A stretch of 64,000 bases of DNA from Sulfurimonas marina (GCF_014905095.1 NZ_CP041165.1:1488001-1552000), one strand, 5' to 3'; positions 1 through 8,009 are shown, numbered from the stretch's first letter. Translations and numbers: made by a program. The notes: generated from the sequence alone by a model not told the origin.

Positions 1-135
1 CCGGAGATGTATACAACAAAAGTTTCAAACGGTAAAGAAGTACTAGTAGTAGAATATCATGATGATGTATGTCGCGAAGCGGGTGGTATATTTGAAGATA
101 TTCTTTGTTCACTAGATATTAAAGAATGTAACTAA
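1..135 (+). CDS. C-terminal end of an unidentified protein (5' end outside window)
   Basis: An open frame runs from the first base of the window and ends at TAA 133-135, giving 44 residues that finish with SLDIKECN. The frame is open to the edge, so this is most likely the tail of a longer gene. An internal ATG at position 7 exists but has no visible ribosome binding site. The fragment contains two cysteines and an acidic HDD stretch but no motif I recognise. It ends 20 bases before the carbonic anhydrase gene and could share its transcript. Function unknown. Confidence 0.55.
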   Translation, partial: PEMYTTKVSNGKEVLVVEYHDDVCREAGGIFEDILCSLDIKECN

Positions 136-155
136 TTTAAGAAAGCTGTTTCATT

Positions 156-794
156 ATGAATCTTGAACAATATGCCCAAGGTAACAAGCTATTTCGTACT
201 TATTTTAAAAAAAATAAAGAGTCATTATTAGAACTTGTTAAGGGGCAAAAACCAAAAGCACTTTTTATAGGCTGTTCCGATTCTAGAGTTATTCCCGATC
301 TTATGTTGCAAACAAATCCAGGAGATCTTTTTGTACTTAGAAACGTAGGAAACTTTGTCCCTCCATTTAAAGAAGATGAAGATTTTCATGCAACGGCTTC
401 TGGGATTGAATATGCAGTAAGTGCTTTAAAAGTACAAGAGATTATTATTTGCGGGCATACACATTGTGGTGCTTGTAAACATCTGTACGAACCGGTTCCT
501 GATGACACTTCACTTATCCATACTAAAAAATGGTTAGAGCTTGGCGAAAGTGCAAAAAAAGCAGCTATTCTAAGTTTGGGTGTAAATGCACCACGTGAAG
601 AGTTGCTAAGACTTACAGAGAAATTATCTGTAATCAATCAGATAGAAAATATTCTCACATACCCTGCCGTCAAACAAAGATTTGAAGATGGGGATTTACA
701 TATACATGGATGGTGTTACGATATCGAAACAGGTAAAATTGAGTACTATAATGCAGATACTTACGAATTTTTACCGCTTAATGAACTCTCTTAA
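156..794 (+). CDS. beta-class carbonic anhydrase
   Basis: Catalyses reversible hydration of CO2 to bicarbonate in the cytoplasm, which supports carbon fixation and pH balance. The 212-residue length is normal for the beta class. The zinc ligands are visible: Cys40 in the CSDSR motif, then His101 and Cys104 in HTHCGAC. The Asp42/Arg44 dyad typical of the family is also present. No signal peptide is seen, so it should be cytoplasmic. The ATG at 156 is preceded by only a weak AAGAAAG. It lies between the tail of an unknown gene and fliL, with no operon partner that suggests a special role. Family assignment is firm; the physiological role is inferred. Confidence 0.93.
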   Translation: MNLEQYAQGNKLFRTYFKKNKESLLELVKGQKPKALFIGCSDSRVIPDLMLQTNPGDLFVLRNVGNFVPPFKEDEDFHATASGIEYAVSALKVQEIIICGHTHCGACKHLYEPVPDDTSLIHTKKWLELGESAKKAAILSLGVNAPREELLRLTEKLSVINQIENILTYPAVKQRFEDGDLHIHGWCYDIETGKIEYYNADTYEFLPLNELS

Positions 795-827
795 GAGTAA
801 AATTTTATTTTTTTTCATAAAATTCGA

Positions 828-833
828 TATACT
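828..833 (+). promoter_or_regulatory. putative -10 element upstream of fliL
   Basis: TATACT lies about 30 bases before the fliL start in the AT-rich gap after the carbonic anhydrase gene. It overlaps a CGATAT string that resembles the -10 of epsilonproteobacterial sigma28 promoters, so the sigma factor cannot be assigned from sequence alone. Confidence 0.35.
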
Positions 834-864
834 AACAACAAAAAGATCAATTCAAGGATGAAGC

Positions 865-1407
865 GTGGCTGAAGAAGTAAAAGAGGAAGAATCTCAAGGG
901 AAAAAATCGAGTAATATGTTGATGATTATTATCATCATCGTTTTAGTACTAATTATCATACTCGGTGCAATTGCATTTTTATTTATAGGTAGCGATGATG
1001 AAGAGGCTATCTCATCAACTCCTGCAAAACAAGAAAAAGTCAAACAAACTACTAAGAGAACTAGTGGTTACAATATGGAAGAAGATTCTAGATCTTTGAA
1101 TGAAATAGGGATATTATACCCTCTTGATACATTTACGGTTAATCTAAAAAGTGATTCAGGAAGAAGATTTTTAAAGACAACAATATCTTTAGAACTTGAA
1201 GGTGAAGAGTTAAGTTTAGAACTTGATGCAAAATCAGCAGTTCTTCGCGATAGAATCATTAGAATTCTATCTTCAAAAACGCTTGAAGAAGTATCATCAA
1301 AAAAAGGGAAGAACAAACTTTCTATGCAAATTATGGATACACTAAACTCAATGATCTCAGACGGTAGAATTAAGGGGATCTATTTTACTGAGTTTGTTAT
1401 TCAGTAA
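865..1407 (+). CDS. fliL: flagellar basal body-associated protein FliL
   Basis: FliL is an inner-membrane protein around the stator-rotor interface that supports motor torque. The 180-residue protein has a charged cytoplasmic N-terminus, one strongly hydrophobic helix at about residues 18-42, a low-complexity linker and a periplasmic FliL domain. That domain carries the typical YPLDTFTVNL start and ends in YFTEFVIQ. The start is GTG at 865, with AAGGA about 8 bases upstream; the nearby ATG at 858 runs into a stop within four codons. It stands apart from the other flagellar genes of the window and is followed by a good terminator, so it looks monocistronic. Confidence 0.92.
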   Translation: MAEEVKEEESQGKKSSNMLMIIIIIVLVLIIILGAIAFLFIGSDDEEAISSTPAKQEKVKQTTKRTSGYNMEEDSRSLNEIGILYPLDTFTVNLKSDSGRRFLKTTISLELEGEELSLELDAKSAVLRDRIIRILSSKTLEEVSSKKGKNKLSMQIMDTLNSMISDGRIKGIYFTEFVIQ

Positions 1408-1440
1408 ATCCTTTTTTATCTTATATTTTACCACTCTCTT

Positions 1441-1467
1441 GCCCCAATAACTTTGGGGCTTTTTTTA
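1441..1467 (+). terminator. Rho-independent terminator after fliL
   Basis: A 7-bp perfect stem (GCCCCAA / TTGGGGC) with a 5-base loop is followed directly by a run of seven to eight T. It lies 34 bases after the fliL stop. Confidence 0.9.
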
Positions 1468-1571
1468 TCCACCTTTTTTATTTCACTATAAATATCACAA
1501 TAACTATCAATATCTTATTTAAAACCTATTCTTATCACATTTTTTTGTTATTTTTGTTAAATAAGGAGAAA

Positions 1572-1616
1572 ATGATGTATTTAGTCTTAATTTTACCGAC
1601 TATTATAATAATTTAA
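1572..1616 (+). CDS. possible 14-residue leader peptide ORF
   Basis: AAGGAG followed 5 bases later by ATG ATG opens a 14-codon frame (MMYLVLILPTIIII) ending at TAA 1614-1616. It lies upstream of the first PAS gene. The ribosome binding context (AAGGAGAAAA) is nearly the same as the one in front of the PAS gene at 1659. Residue content is almost wholly hydrophobic. It could be a translated leader, a remnant of a duplicated start region, or chance in AT-rich DNA. Confidence 0.25.
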   Translation: MMYLVLILPTIIII

Positions 1617-1620
1617 TGTT

Positions 1621-1639
1621 ATATTACATAAAGTAATAT
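1621..1639. promoter_or_regulatory. inverted repeat upstream of PAS gene 1
   Basis: Perfect 7-bp arms ATATTAC / GTAATAT with a 5-base centre, 31 bases before the PAS gene start. It may be an operator or an mRNA hairpin; there is no T-run to make it a terminator. Confidence 0.35.
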
Positions 1640-1670
1640 TAGTGCTATCAATAAGACAAGGAGAAAAGAG

Positions 1671-2240
1671 ATGAAAAAACAACAAGATCTTCAAAATTCA
1701 AAAGAGATCAAGCTTAGTGATATCAAACCTATCCTCAGTCGTACAGATCTTAAAGGTACAATAAAATACTGTAATAAATATTTCCAAGAGATAAGTGGAT
1801 ACAGTGAAAATGAATTAATAGGTGCTCCGCATAACATTATTCGTCACCCGGATATGCCTAAAGTGATATTCAAACTTATGTGGGAACGCTTAAAACAACA
1901 ACAAGATATACTCGCTGTTGTTAAAAATCTTTCAAAAAGCGGAGACTATTATTGGGTTACTACTCTTTTTGAAACCAAATACCACCCTTTTACTAAAGCA
2001 CCAGAAGGTTACTTAGCACTTAGAAAAGCAGCACCAAAAAAAGCAGTTGAAGCCGTCATACCTTTATATCAAAAACTTGTTGAGATTGAAAATAATGAGG
2101 GAGTTAGTGCTTCAGAAGATTATCTCTATAATTTTTTACGGGAACAAAATAAAGACTACGATACTTATATGAAAGACCTTGTTAACTATAAAGGCTTTAT
2201 TGCTAAATTTTTTGAGGGGATGAGTAAAATGTTTACGTAA
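1671..2240 (+). CDS. Aer/CetB-like PAS domain protein (copy 1)
   Basis: A 189-residue soluble protein with a single PAS domain at about residues 20-125. It carries the Aer-type signature HNIIRHPDMP followed by FKLMWERLK and YYWVTTLFE. In Aer this class of PAS domain binds FAD and senses redox or energy state, and in Campylobacter the short PAS protein CetB passes such a signal to a separate membrane partner, CetA. This protein likewise has no membrane segment or signalling domain. The C-terminal 60 residues are helical and charged. The start ATG has AAGGAG 7 bases upstream. It is followed by a close paralogue. FAD binding and energy taxis are inferred. Confidence 0.75.
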   Translation: MKKQQDLQNSKEIKLSDIKPILSRTDLKGTIKYCNKYFQEISGYSENELIGAPHNIIRHPDMPKVIFKLMWERLKQQQDILAVVKNLSKSGDYYWVTTLFETKYHPFTKAPEGYLALRKAAPKKAVEAVIPLYQKLVEIENNEGVSASEDYLYNFLREQNKDYDTYMKDLVNYKGFIAKFFEGMSKMFT

Positions 2241-2290
2241 TCCAACAATCTATGAATATTTTTTAATCACTTTTACTATTTTTATTGATG

Positions 2291-2296
2291 TATAAT
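2291..2296 (+). promoter_or_regulatory. putative extended -10 for PAS gene 2
   Basis: TGTATAAT (TATAAT at 2291-2296) lies about 30 bases before the ATG at 2327, which suggests the second PAS gene has its own promoter. Confidence 0.45.
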
Positions 2297-2326
2297 TATC
2301 CAATTAAATGAATGATGGAGAGTTAT

Positions 2327-2899
2327 ATGTATGAACAATATTACATAGAAAAAGAAAAAGAGATCAAGTTAGATGAGATGAAACCCATTCTCAGCCGTAC
2401 AGATCTCAAAGGAAATATTAGGTATTGCAACACCTATTTTCAAGAGATTAGCGGATATAGTGAAAAAGAACTGCTTGGTTCTGAACATAACATTATTCGC
2501 CACCCAGATATGCCAAAAATCATCTTCAAACTTATGTGGGAAAGGCTAAAAAAAGAACAAAACATTTTAGCCGTAGTAAAAAACAGATCAAAAGACGGCA
2601 GATATTACTGGGTAACTACACTTTTTGAAATAAAACACCATCCTATTCATAAAACTGCAGAAGGATATCTTGCAATTAGAAAAGCAGCACCGCATAACGC
2701 TGTAGAGGTGGTCACTCCACTCTATAAAAAACTCCTTGAAATTGAAACTACTCAAGGGATAAAAGAGTCTGAACAATATCTTCGTGAATTTTTAGAAAAA
2801 GAGAAAAAAACATACGATCAATATATGGAAGAGATTGTCAATCATGAAGGTGTAGTGATGAAGTTTTTACACGGTATGAAAAAAATGTTTATTTATTAA
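2327..2899 (+). CDS. Aer/CetB-like PAS domain protein (copy 2)
   Basis: Tandem paralogue of the preceding gene, sharing ILSRTDLKG, YFQEISGYSE, HNIIRHPDMPK and FKLMWERLK along its PAS domain, and a similar helical C-terminus ending in KMFIY. I place the start at ATG 2327 (190 residues) because GGAG sits 6 bases upstream; in-frame ATGs at 2312 and 2315 lie within or before that ribosome binding site. It has no membrane segment. It is probably an FAD-dependent redox sensor that works with a membrane transducer, by analogy with the Campylobacter CetA/CetB/CetC system. No CetA-like partner is adjacent. Confidence 0.75.
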   Translation: MYEQYYIEKEKEIKLDEMKPILSRTDLKGNIRYCNTYFQEISGYSEKELLGSEHNIIRHPDMPKIIFKLMWERLKKEQNILAVVKNRSKDGRYYWVTTLFEIKHHPIHKTAEGYLAIRKAAPHNAVEVVTPLYKKLLEIETTQGIKESEQYLREFLEKEKKTYDQYMEEIVNHEGVVMKFLHGMKKMFIY

Positions 2900-2961
2900 T
2901 TCCCTCAAAACTTCTTTATAAATAGGGTAAAATACAGATAAAAATTATAAAGATGTATTGA

Positions 2962-3339
2962 ATGATAGGGATAGATTTAATTAATACTTCACGTATGCAG
3001 CAGATGATCGAGAAATTTGGAGATAAAGCACTTTCACGATTTTTATCTGATGATGAAAAAGCACTGGTTAAAAACTATAAGACTGCAGCTGGTTTTTGGG
3101 CTACAAAAGAAGCAGTTTCAAAAGCTTTAGGAACGGGGATAGGAGCAGAGTGCTCCTTTTTTGATATAAAAATTTATAAAGATGAAAAAGGTGCTCCTAA
3201 ACTCTCTTTATCAAAGAAGCTTGTAGAACAATTTAAAATAGTTGATGCAGCACTCTCTATTACACATGACGGAGAGTATGCAATAGCAGCCGTTTCAATA
3301 AAAGTTTCAACCACCACCGACAAAATCAAGCAGTTCTAA
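2962..3339 (+). CDS. acpS: holo-[acyl-carrier-protein] synthase
   Basis: Transfers the 4'-phosphopantetheine arm of CoA to a serine of acyl carrier protein, activating it for fatty acid synthesis. The 125-residue length is typical. The N-terminal MIGIDLI carries the metal-binding Asp, and FWATKEAVSKALGTG holds the Glu and Lys of the second conserved motif. It is transcribed alone on the plus strand. Its last 33 bases overlap the 3' end of the convergent thiS-like gene. Confidence 0.93.
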   Translation: MIGIDLINTSRMQQMIEKFGDKALSRFLSDDEKALVKNYKTAAGFWATKEAVSKALGTGIGAECSFFDIKIYKDEKGAPKLSLSKKLVEQFKIVDAALSITHDGEYAIAAVSIKVSTTTDKIKQF

Positions 3340-3507
3340 CTTATCACCGTCATTAAGTCTGCACTTATCCCATGCATCTTGTTTAACAATCTCCATATTT
3401 ACTGCAGCTGCCATAACTTTATCTTCCAAAGAGAGCTCCTTTAAAACCTCTAAAAGTGTTTTATTGTTGCTAAACTCTTTTTCATTTCCATTTATAATTA
3501 ATTTCAT
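3307..3507 (-). CDS. thiS: ThiS-family sulfur carrier protein
   Basis: A 66-residue ubiquitin-fold sulfur carrier. In thiamine synthesis ThiS is adenylated and thiocarboxylated on its C-terminal glycine and donates sulfur to the thiazole ring. The sequence begins MKLIINGNEKEF and ends in GGG, keeping the terminal Gly-Gly. I choose the internal ATG at 3507 because it matches the family N-terminus; the longer frame to 3564 adds 19 residues that do not. The ribosome binding site is weak. No other thi gene is in the window. A MoaD-like role is possible but the length and start favour ThiS. Confidence 0.75.
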   Translation of the reverse strand: MKLIINGNEKEFSNNKTLLEVLKELSLEDKVMAAAVNMEIVKQDAWDKCRLNDGDKLELLDFVGGG

Positions 3508-3578
3508 TGACCACTCACATAATTTTTTAGAAATTGTACCTTTTAAAATTGAAACTTTTATCAAATCTCAAAACTATT

Positions 3579-4124
3579 TTAGAGTTTTGAGATATGCTCT
3601 GCCAATGCTTTTAGTTCTTCTTCGCTGAAGTTTGCTATTTGTGATTTCATAACACCTTTCATAGCACCACCGTACGTACCTGCTTTATAACCGTGGAATG
3701 CTTCCATCACTTTTGCGCTACTCCACCCTTTGATAATTTGTGATTTTCCAAGTGCCGCTTTTTCACCGTTTTGACCGTGACATGCTACACATTTTCCAAA
3801 TAAAGCCCCACCGTCTATCTTTTTAGTAACTGCTACAACTTCTACTTTCGTCTCTTCAACCACTTTTGAAACTTCAGTTTTTGTTGTTGTAACTACTTTA
3901 GGCTCTTCAACCTTTACAGGTTCCGGTTTTGGTTCTACAGGCTTTGGTTCCACTTTTTTAGGCTCTTCAACTTTAACCGTTGTCTCTTTTACCTCTGGAG
4001 CTTTTGGTGCCTCTACAACTTTAGTTTCCTCTTTTACACTTGTTTGCGTACTCTCTTGCACTGGCTTGTCATCACTACAAGCTACTAAGAACATTGCCAA
4101 CACTGCCGATAAAACTATTTTCAT
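3579..4124 (-). CDS. lipoprotein-type monoheme cytochrome c
   Basis: A 181-residue exported electron carrier. The signal peptide ends in LVAC, a lipobox, so it should be lipid-anchored on the periplasmic side. A Lys/Pro/Glu/Val-rich spacer of about 70 residues (repeats of EPK and KVEEPK) follows and then a class I cytochrome c domain with CVACH. A distal Met is likely in the GAMKGVMKS region. Start is ATG 4124 because AAAGGA precedes it by 6 bases; the frame extends to 4157 without support. The spacer probably acts as a tether reaching into the periplasm. Redox partner unknown. The neighbouring membrane gene ends 22 bases upstream on the same strand. Confidence 0.85.
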   Translation of the reverse strand: MKIVLSAVLAMFLVACSDDKPVQESTQTSVKEETKVVEAPKAPEVKETTVKVEEPKKVEPKPVEPKPEPVKVEEPKVVTTTKTEVSKVVEETKVEVVAVTKKIDGGALFGKCVACHGQNGEKAALGKSQIIKGWSSAKVMEAFHGYKAGTYGGAMKGVMKSQIANFSEEELKALAEHISKL

Positions 4125-4146
4125 TTTCAATCCTTTGTTTAATTCA

Positions 4147-5007
4147 TTAAATTTCATTATACATATTTTTCAATGTATCAAACTTTAACTCGCTTCTAAA
4201 TACAAACTTTATACTATGAACTACAAGCCATAAATATAACAGCGGTAGAAGAATAGACTCAACTACAAAGACAGTAATTAAAACTACGATGTTGTTAAAA
4301 GCTTTATTTGAACTCTCCTCTATTGCTTCTAATTGTTTAGAGACATTTATACTCTCTAAGGAACTGCTATAGCTTTTTTTCAAACTACTAAAAAAATTCT
4401 CATCGCTTTTCTGTACCTCACTAGTACTTTTATGTTGATACTCTTCAAGCTCAGTTTTCGTATTTTCTACAATTTGCAGTGATTGTGTATATTCCTGTTC
4501 CAAAATAGTTGTATAGGTAAACTGAGACAGATATATAAAAGCAATCGCTCCAAAACGGAAAAACAGCAACAATATAAATATCTTCAAACTATAAGAAAAA
4601 AATCTGCTTTGATAAAGTTGTTTATACCAAATCATTATTAAAGCAATTATTCCACTCAAAATAAAGATTGTTTGTAAAAAAAGTTTGCCGCTAATGATTA
4701 GTAAAAACTTTTGAATTCCCAAAGATATAGATGCAAGCAGCATCACCCATGAAAATCTTTCCACCATATCGTTTAAAGGATCTAAAATCTCACCTACACT
4801 TAAAGTGAGTCCAAGTCCTGCTGGAGTTAAAGAGAGTTCCGTTCCTTGAATGAAAGATATTAGAGCATTCAAGCTTTTTGCGATTCCAAACGTAATCATT
4901 GCACGCTTAAATGCTTCATCTTGAAGCTCTAAAGCTTGTTTGTCTATCTCTATCCCTACACTGACCAATAATAAAAAAATGATAATAAAAGAGATAAATA
5001 TTTTCAC
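4147..5007 (-). CDS. multi-pass membrane protein of unknown function
   Basis: A 286-residue protein that I do not recognise. It has a hydrophobic N-terminal helix or signal anchor, a stretch with GLTLSVGEILDPLNDMVERFSWVML, three or four further membrane helices in the middle, and a polar segment of about 80 residues rich in Ser, Glu and Lys that may be a coiled coil. A final hydrophobic helix lies near the C-terminus. I choose GTG at 5007 because AAGGA lies 5 bases upstream; the longer frame to 5106 would run into the divergent aminotransferase gene. The stop is 22 bases before the cytochrome c start, so the two may be co-transcribed. Confidence 0.7.
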   Translation of the reverse strand: MKIFISFIIIFLLLVSVGIEIDKQALELQDEAFKRAMITFGIAKSLNALISFIQGTELSLTPAGLGLTLSVGEILDPLNDMVERFSWVMLLASISLGIQKFLLIISGKLFLQTIFILSGIIALIMIWYKQLYQSRFFSYSLKIFILLLFFRFGAIAFIYLSQFTYTTILEQEYTQSLQIVENTKTELEEYQHKSTSEVQKSDENFFSSLKKSYSSSLESINVSKQLEAIEESSNKAFNNIVVLITVFVVESILLPLLYLWLVVHSIKFVFRSELKFDTLKNMYNEI

Positions 5008-5041
5008 TGTAATCCTTATCGATATGTAAATAATTTTTAGA

Positions 5042-5047
5042 TATAAT
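5042..5047 (+). promoter_or_regulatory. -10 element placing the start codon of the aminotransferase at the transcript 5' end
   Basis: TATAAT ends six bases before the ATG at 5054, and no Shine-Dalgarno sequence lies between. Transcription would start at or next to the A of the ATG, giving a leaderless mRNA. Confidence 0.45.
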
Positions 5048-5053
5048 TCCACT

Positions 5054-6193
5054 ATGAATTTTGAACCATATCCATTTGAAAAACTTAACGATTTACTACA
5101 AAACATTATACCAAATGCAGATTACGAACCATCAGTACTCACTATTGGTGAGCCACAATTTGACACTCCTGAATTTATCCAAGAGTCTCTGGCAAACAAT
5201 GCATATCTTCTTAAAAAATACCCAAAAACAGGTGGAGAAGAAGTTTTAAGAGATGCAATCCGCGGCTTTGTTAAATCTAGATTTGATGTAGAGATAGACA
5301 ATAGTGAACTAATCCCTACTTTTGGAACACGTGAGGTATTATTTAACTTTCCTCAATTTTTACTCTCAGACAAGAGTGAAAGTGTGATGGCCTATACAAA
5401 CCCTTTTTACCAGATCTATGAGGGTGCTGCGATCGCTACAAACTCAAAAGTTATCCATCTTAACTTAAATGCGGATAATAACTTCAAACCGGAGATCGAT
5501 GAAGAGAAACTTGCAACTTGTGACTTGGTTATTTTGAACTTTCCAAATAACCCGACAAATTCGATGCTCTCTGTAGAAGAGATGGCGCAGTGGGTTAAAC
5601 TGGCTTTGAAACATGATTTTGTTTTGATGAATGATGAATGTTATTCAGAGATCTACACAGATAAAAAAGTTCCATCAATACTTGAAGCTTCAAAGCTTGC
5701 AGGAAATGACAGCTTTAAAAATGTACTTGTTATCAATTCGATCTCAAAACGCTCATCTGCACCGGGTCTTAGAAGCGGTTTTATTGCGGGTGACAAAGAG
5801 ATACTAAAAGAGTATATGAAGTACCGTACATATGTAGGGTGTGCATCCCCTCTTCCACTTCAATATGCTGCAGCGACAGCTTGGAGTGATGAGGAGCATG
5901 TAAGTGCTTCAAGAGAGATCTATAAAAATAATTTTGTAATCGCAAAAGAGATACTCGGTACTGAGATTCCTGAGGCAACTTTTTACATCTGGCTCAAAGT
6001 TGACAATGCCTTAGAGTTTACAAAAAAACTGTTTGAAAAGTACAACGTTAAAGTTCTGCCGGGCGAGTTTTTAGCACGTGAAAACTTTAATGGAGAGAAC
6101 CCTGGTGTTGGATATGTCAGAATTGCTTTAGTTGAAAATGAAGAAAAAACAAGAGATGCATTAAATAGAATCAAGGAGTGTTTAGGTGAGTAA
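5054..6193 (+). CDS. PLP-dependent aminotransferase, probable succinyldiaminopimelate aminotransferase (DapC-like)
   Basis: A 379-residue fold-type I aminotransferase. Visible family motifs are PNNPT at residues 164-168, NDECYSEIY around 193-201 with the PLP-pyridine Asp, SISKRSSAPGLR with the Schiff-base Lys232, and Arg240. A DapC-type role in lysine and peptidoglycan synthesis is the usual assignment for this group in Campylobacterota and suits the nearby murC, but substrate choice cannot be read from sequence. It starts a long co-directional run; the next gene overlaps its 3' end by 8 bases. It may be translated from a leaderless mRNA. Confidence 0.8.
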   Translation: MNFEPYPFEKLNDLLQNIIPNADYEPSVLTIGEPQFDTPEFIQESLANNAYLLKKYPKTGGEEVLRDAIRGFVKSRFDVEIDNSELIPTFGTREVLFNFPQFLLSDKSESVMAYTNPFYQIYEGAAIATNSKVIHLNLNADNNFKPEIDEEKLATCDLVILNFPNNPTNSMLSVEEMAQWVKLALKHDFVLMNDECYSEIYTDKKVPSILEASKLAGNDSFKNVLVINSISKRSSAPGLRSGFIAGDKEILKEYMKYRTYVGCASPLPLQYAAATAWSDEEHVSASREIYKNNFVIAKEILGTEIPEATFYIWLKVDNALEFTKKLFEKYNVKVLPGEFLARENFNGENPGVGYVRIALVENEEKTRDALNRIKECLGE

Positions 6194-6674
6194 AGTGAAC
6201 AAGTTAAAAGAGAAAGTATTAAAAGCCCAAGAAAACGGTGATATCGCTTCACTATATGTTTTAGAATCAGAAGCTCATGAACTTTTAAATGATGATGGAC
6301 TTCAAGGGTTTTATGCGAATATTCTAGACTTGGCACTTGAGAAGCTTACAAATACGCTTGAGGCTCATAGACAGATGGATATGAGTGAAGTTCAGGACTT
6401 TGCAACAGCTCGTGCCCTTTATGAATATGCGATCGAGCATTACCATGCCGGAAAAAACAAAGATGCTTCGGCACTATTTGAAGTATTAAGCGGTTTAACA
6501 AATGATGAAAAGTTTTCAAAAGCGATGAAACTGCATCAAATTTCAGCAGATGAAAACCTAAACATAGATAACTTTTTAGATAAAATTGCCGATATTGAAT
6601 CAACGCAACGCTCGGGAACTTTCTATATTAGCGAGTTTCAAAAAGAGGCACAAAAGTTGCTCGATAATGCGTAA
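6186..6674 (+). CDS. small soluble protein of unknown function
   Basis: A 162-residue protein, mostly predicted helix, with acidic and Leu/Ala-rich stretches reminiscent of TPR-like helical repeats (ALYEYAIEHYHAGKNKDASALFEVL). The GTG start overlaps the end of the aminotransferase gene and AAGGAG lies within that gene's last codons at a suitable distance. murC follows 18 bases later. Tight spacing suggests translational coupling. I do not recognise the family. Confidence 0.75.
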   Translation: MSKVNKLKEKVLKAQENGDIASLYVLESEAHELLNDDGLQGFYANILDLALEKLTNTLEAHRQMDMSEVQDFATARALYEYAIEHYHAGKNKDASALFEVLSGLTNDEKFSKAMKLHQISADENLNIDNFLDKIADIESTQRSGTFYISEFQKEAQKLLDNA

Positions 6675-6692
6675 AGAGTAGGAGATAGCTAA

Positions 6693-8009
6693 ATGAAGAT
6701 ACATTTTATAGGTATTGGCGGTATAGGAATCTCTGGACTTGCTCAATATATGCATTATAAAGGGCATGAGGTTAGTGGTTCAGATATAAAAGATACTGTA
6801 ATCACAAAAAAACTTCGTGATATGGGTATCACTGTAAGTGTTCCACATAACGCTGATGCTATAGATGATCAAGATTTAGTTATCCACTCAGCTATTATCC
6901 GCCCTGACAATCCGGAAGTAATTGCAGCAAAAGAAAAAGGGATTGAAGTTTTAGCACGTCGTGAAGCACTCCTTAAAATCCTTGATGACAAAAAAGTATA
7001 TTCTGTAGCAGGTGCACACGGTAAAAGTACAACTACGGCAATACTAACAGCCATTATGGAGGGTTCTGCTATCATCGGTGCCGAATCAAAAGCATTTGGT
7101 TCAAACGTTCGTTACGATGAAACAAACGATCTTATGATCTTTGAAGCAGATGAGAGTGACGGAAGTTTTATAAACTCAAATCCTTACTGCTCAATCGTAA
7201 TCAATGCCGAACCTGAGCATATGGAATATTACGACTATAACTACGATAGATTTTACGACTCATATAAAACATTTATTAGAAAAGCTCCTCATAAAGTGCT
7301 CAATGCTGAGGACCCATTTCTTGCAACACTCAAAGATGAGTTTAACGATGCAACTTGGCTCTATCCAAGTGAAGATATTACAAAAATAGAGTTTGTTTTA
7401 ATCAACGATGAACCACATACAAGATTTACACTCAAAGATCTTGGAAGTTTTGATGTATGGGGCTTTGGAAAACATATTGCTATTGATGCTGCACTTGCTA
7501 TTTTAGCTGCAAATGAATCTATGGATATTGAAACTATCAGACAAAACCTATTAAACTTTAAAGGGATCAAAAAACGTTTCGATATCGTTGGTAAAGAGAA
7601 CAACAGCGTAATCATTGATGACTATGGACATCATCCAACAGAGATCAAAGCGACTTTCCAGTCTGTAAAAGAGTATGCTGAACTTAAAGGATTTGAAAAA
7701 ATTACCGCTATTTGGCAACCGCATAAATACTCACGTACGATCGATAATCTCGATGAATTCATTAAATGTTTTGAAGGTGCAGAGGAGCTTATTATCCTCC
7801 CTGTGTGGGCTGCCGGTGAAACACCTCGCGATATCGACTTTGCCGAAAAATTCAAACATTACAATCTAACTCTTGCAGATAAACTTCAACGAGCAGACAA
7901 TAAAATCACCATTGTCAGAGGTCAAGAGGAGCTTAAAACTCTTGATAACGGTCTTATTATCGGTTTTGGAGCGGGTGATATTACATACCAGATAAGAGGG
8001 ATTGCATAA
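6693..8009 (+). CDS. murC: UDP-N-acetylmuramate--L-alanine ligase
   Basis: Cytoplasmic Mur ligase that adds L-Ala to UDP-MurNAc, the first step of the peptide stem of peptidoglycan. At 438 residues it is close to the family norm. The N-terminal UDP-binding domain starts IHFIGIGGIGISGLA, the ATP loop is GAHGKSTTTAI, and HHPTEIKAT plus the IWQPHKYSRT segment mark the central and C-terminal domains. AGGAG precedes the ATG. It is the third gene in the plus-strand run, and the next gene starts directly after its stop. Confidence 0.96.
   Translation: MKIHFIGIGGIGISGLAQYMHYKGHEVSGSDIKDTVITKKLRDMGITVSVPHNADAIDDQDLVIHSAIIRPDNPEVIAAKEKGIEVLARREALLKILDDKKVYSVAGAHGKSTTTAILTAIMEGSAIIGAESKAFGSNVRYDETNDLMIFEADESDGSFINSNPYCSIVINAEPEHMEYYDYNYDRFYDSYKTFIRKAPHKVLNAEDPFLATLKDEFNDATWLYPSEDITKIEFVLINDEPHTRFTLKDLGSFDVWGFGKHIAIDAALAILAANESMDIETIRQNLLNFKGIKKRFDIVGKENNSVIIDDYGHHPTEIKATFQSVKEYAELKGFEKITAIWQPHKYSRTIDNLDEFIKCFEGAEELIILPVWAAGETPRDIDFAEKFKHYNLTLADKLQRADNKITIVRGQEELKTLDNGLIIGFGAGDITYQIRGIA

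Noticed and set aside
18-135. Internal ATG at 7 as the start of a complete 42-residue gene
   Set aside because: The frame is open to the window edge and the ATG lacks a ribosome site, so a truncated longer gene is more likely.
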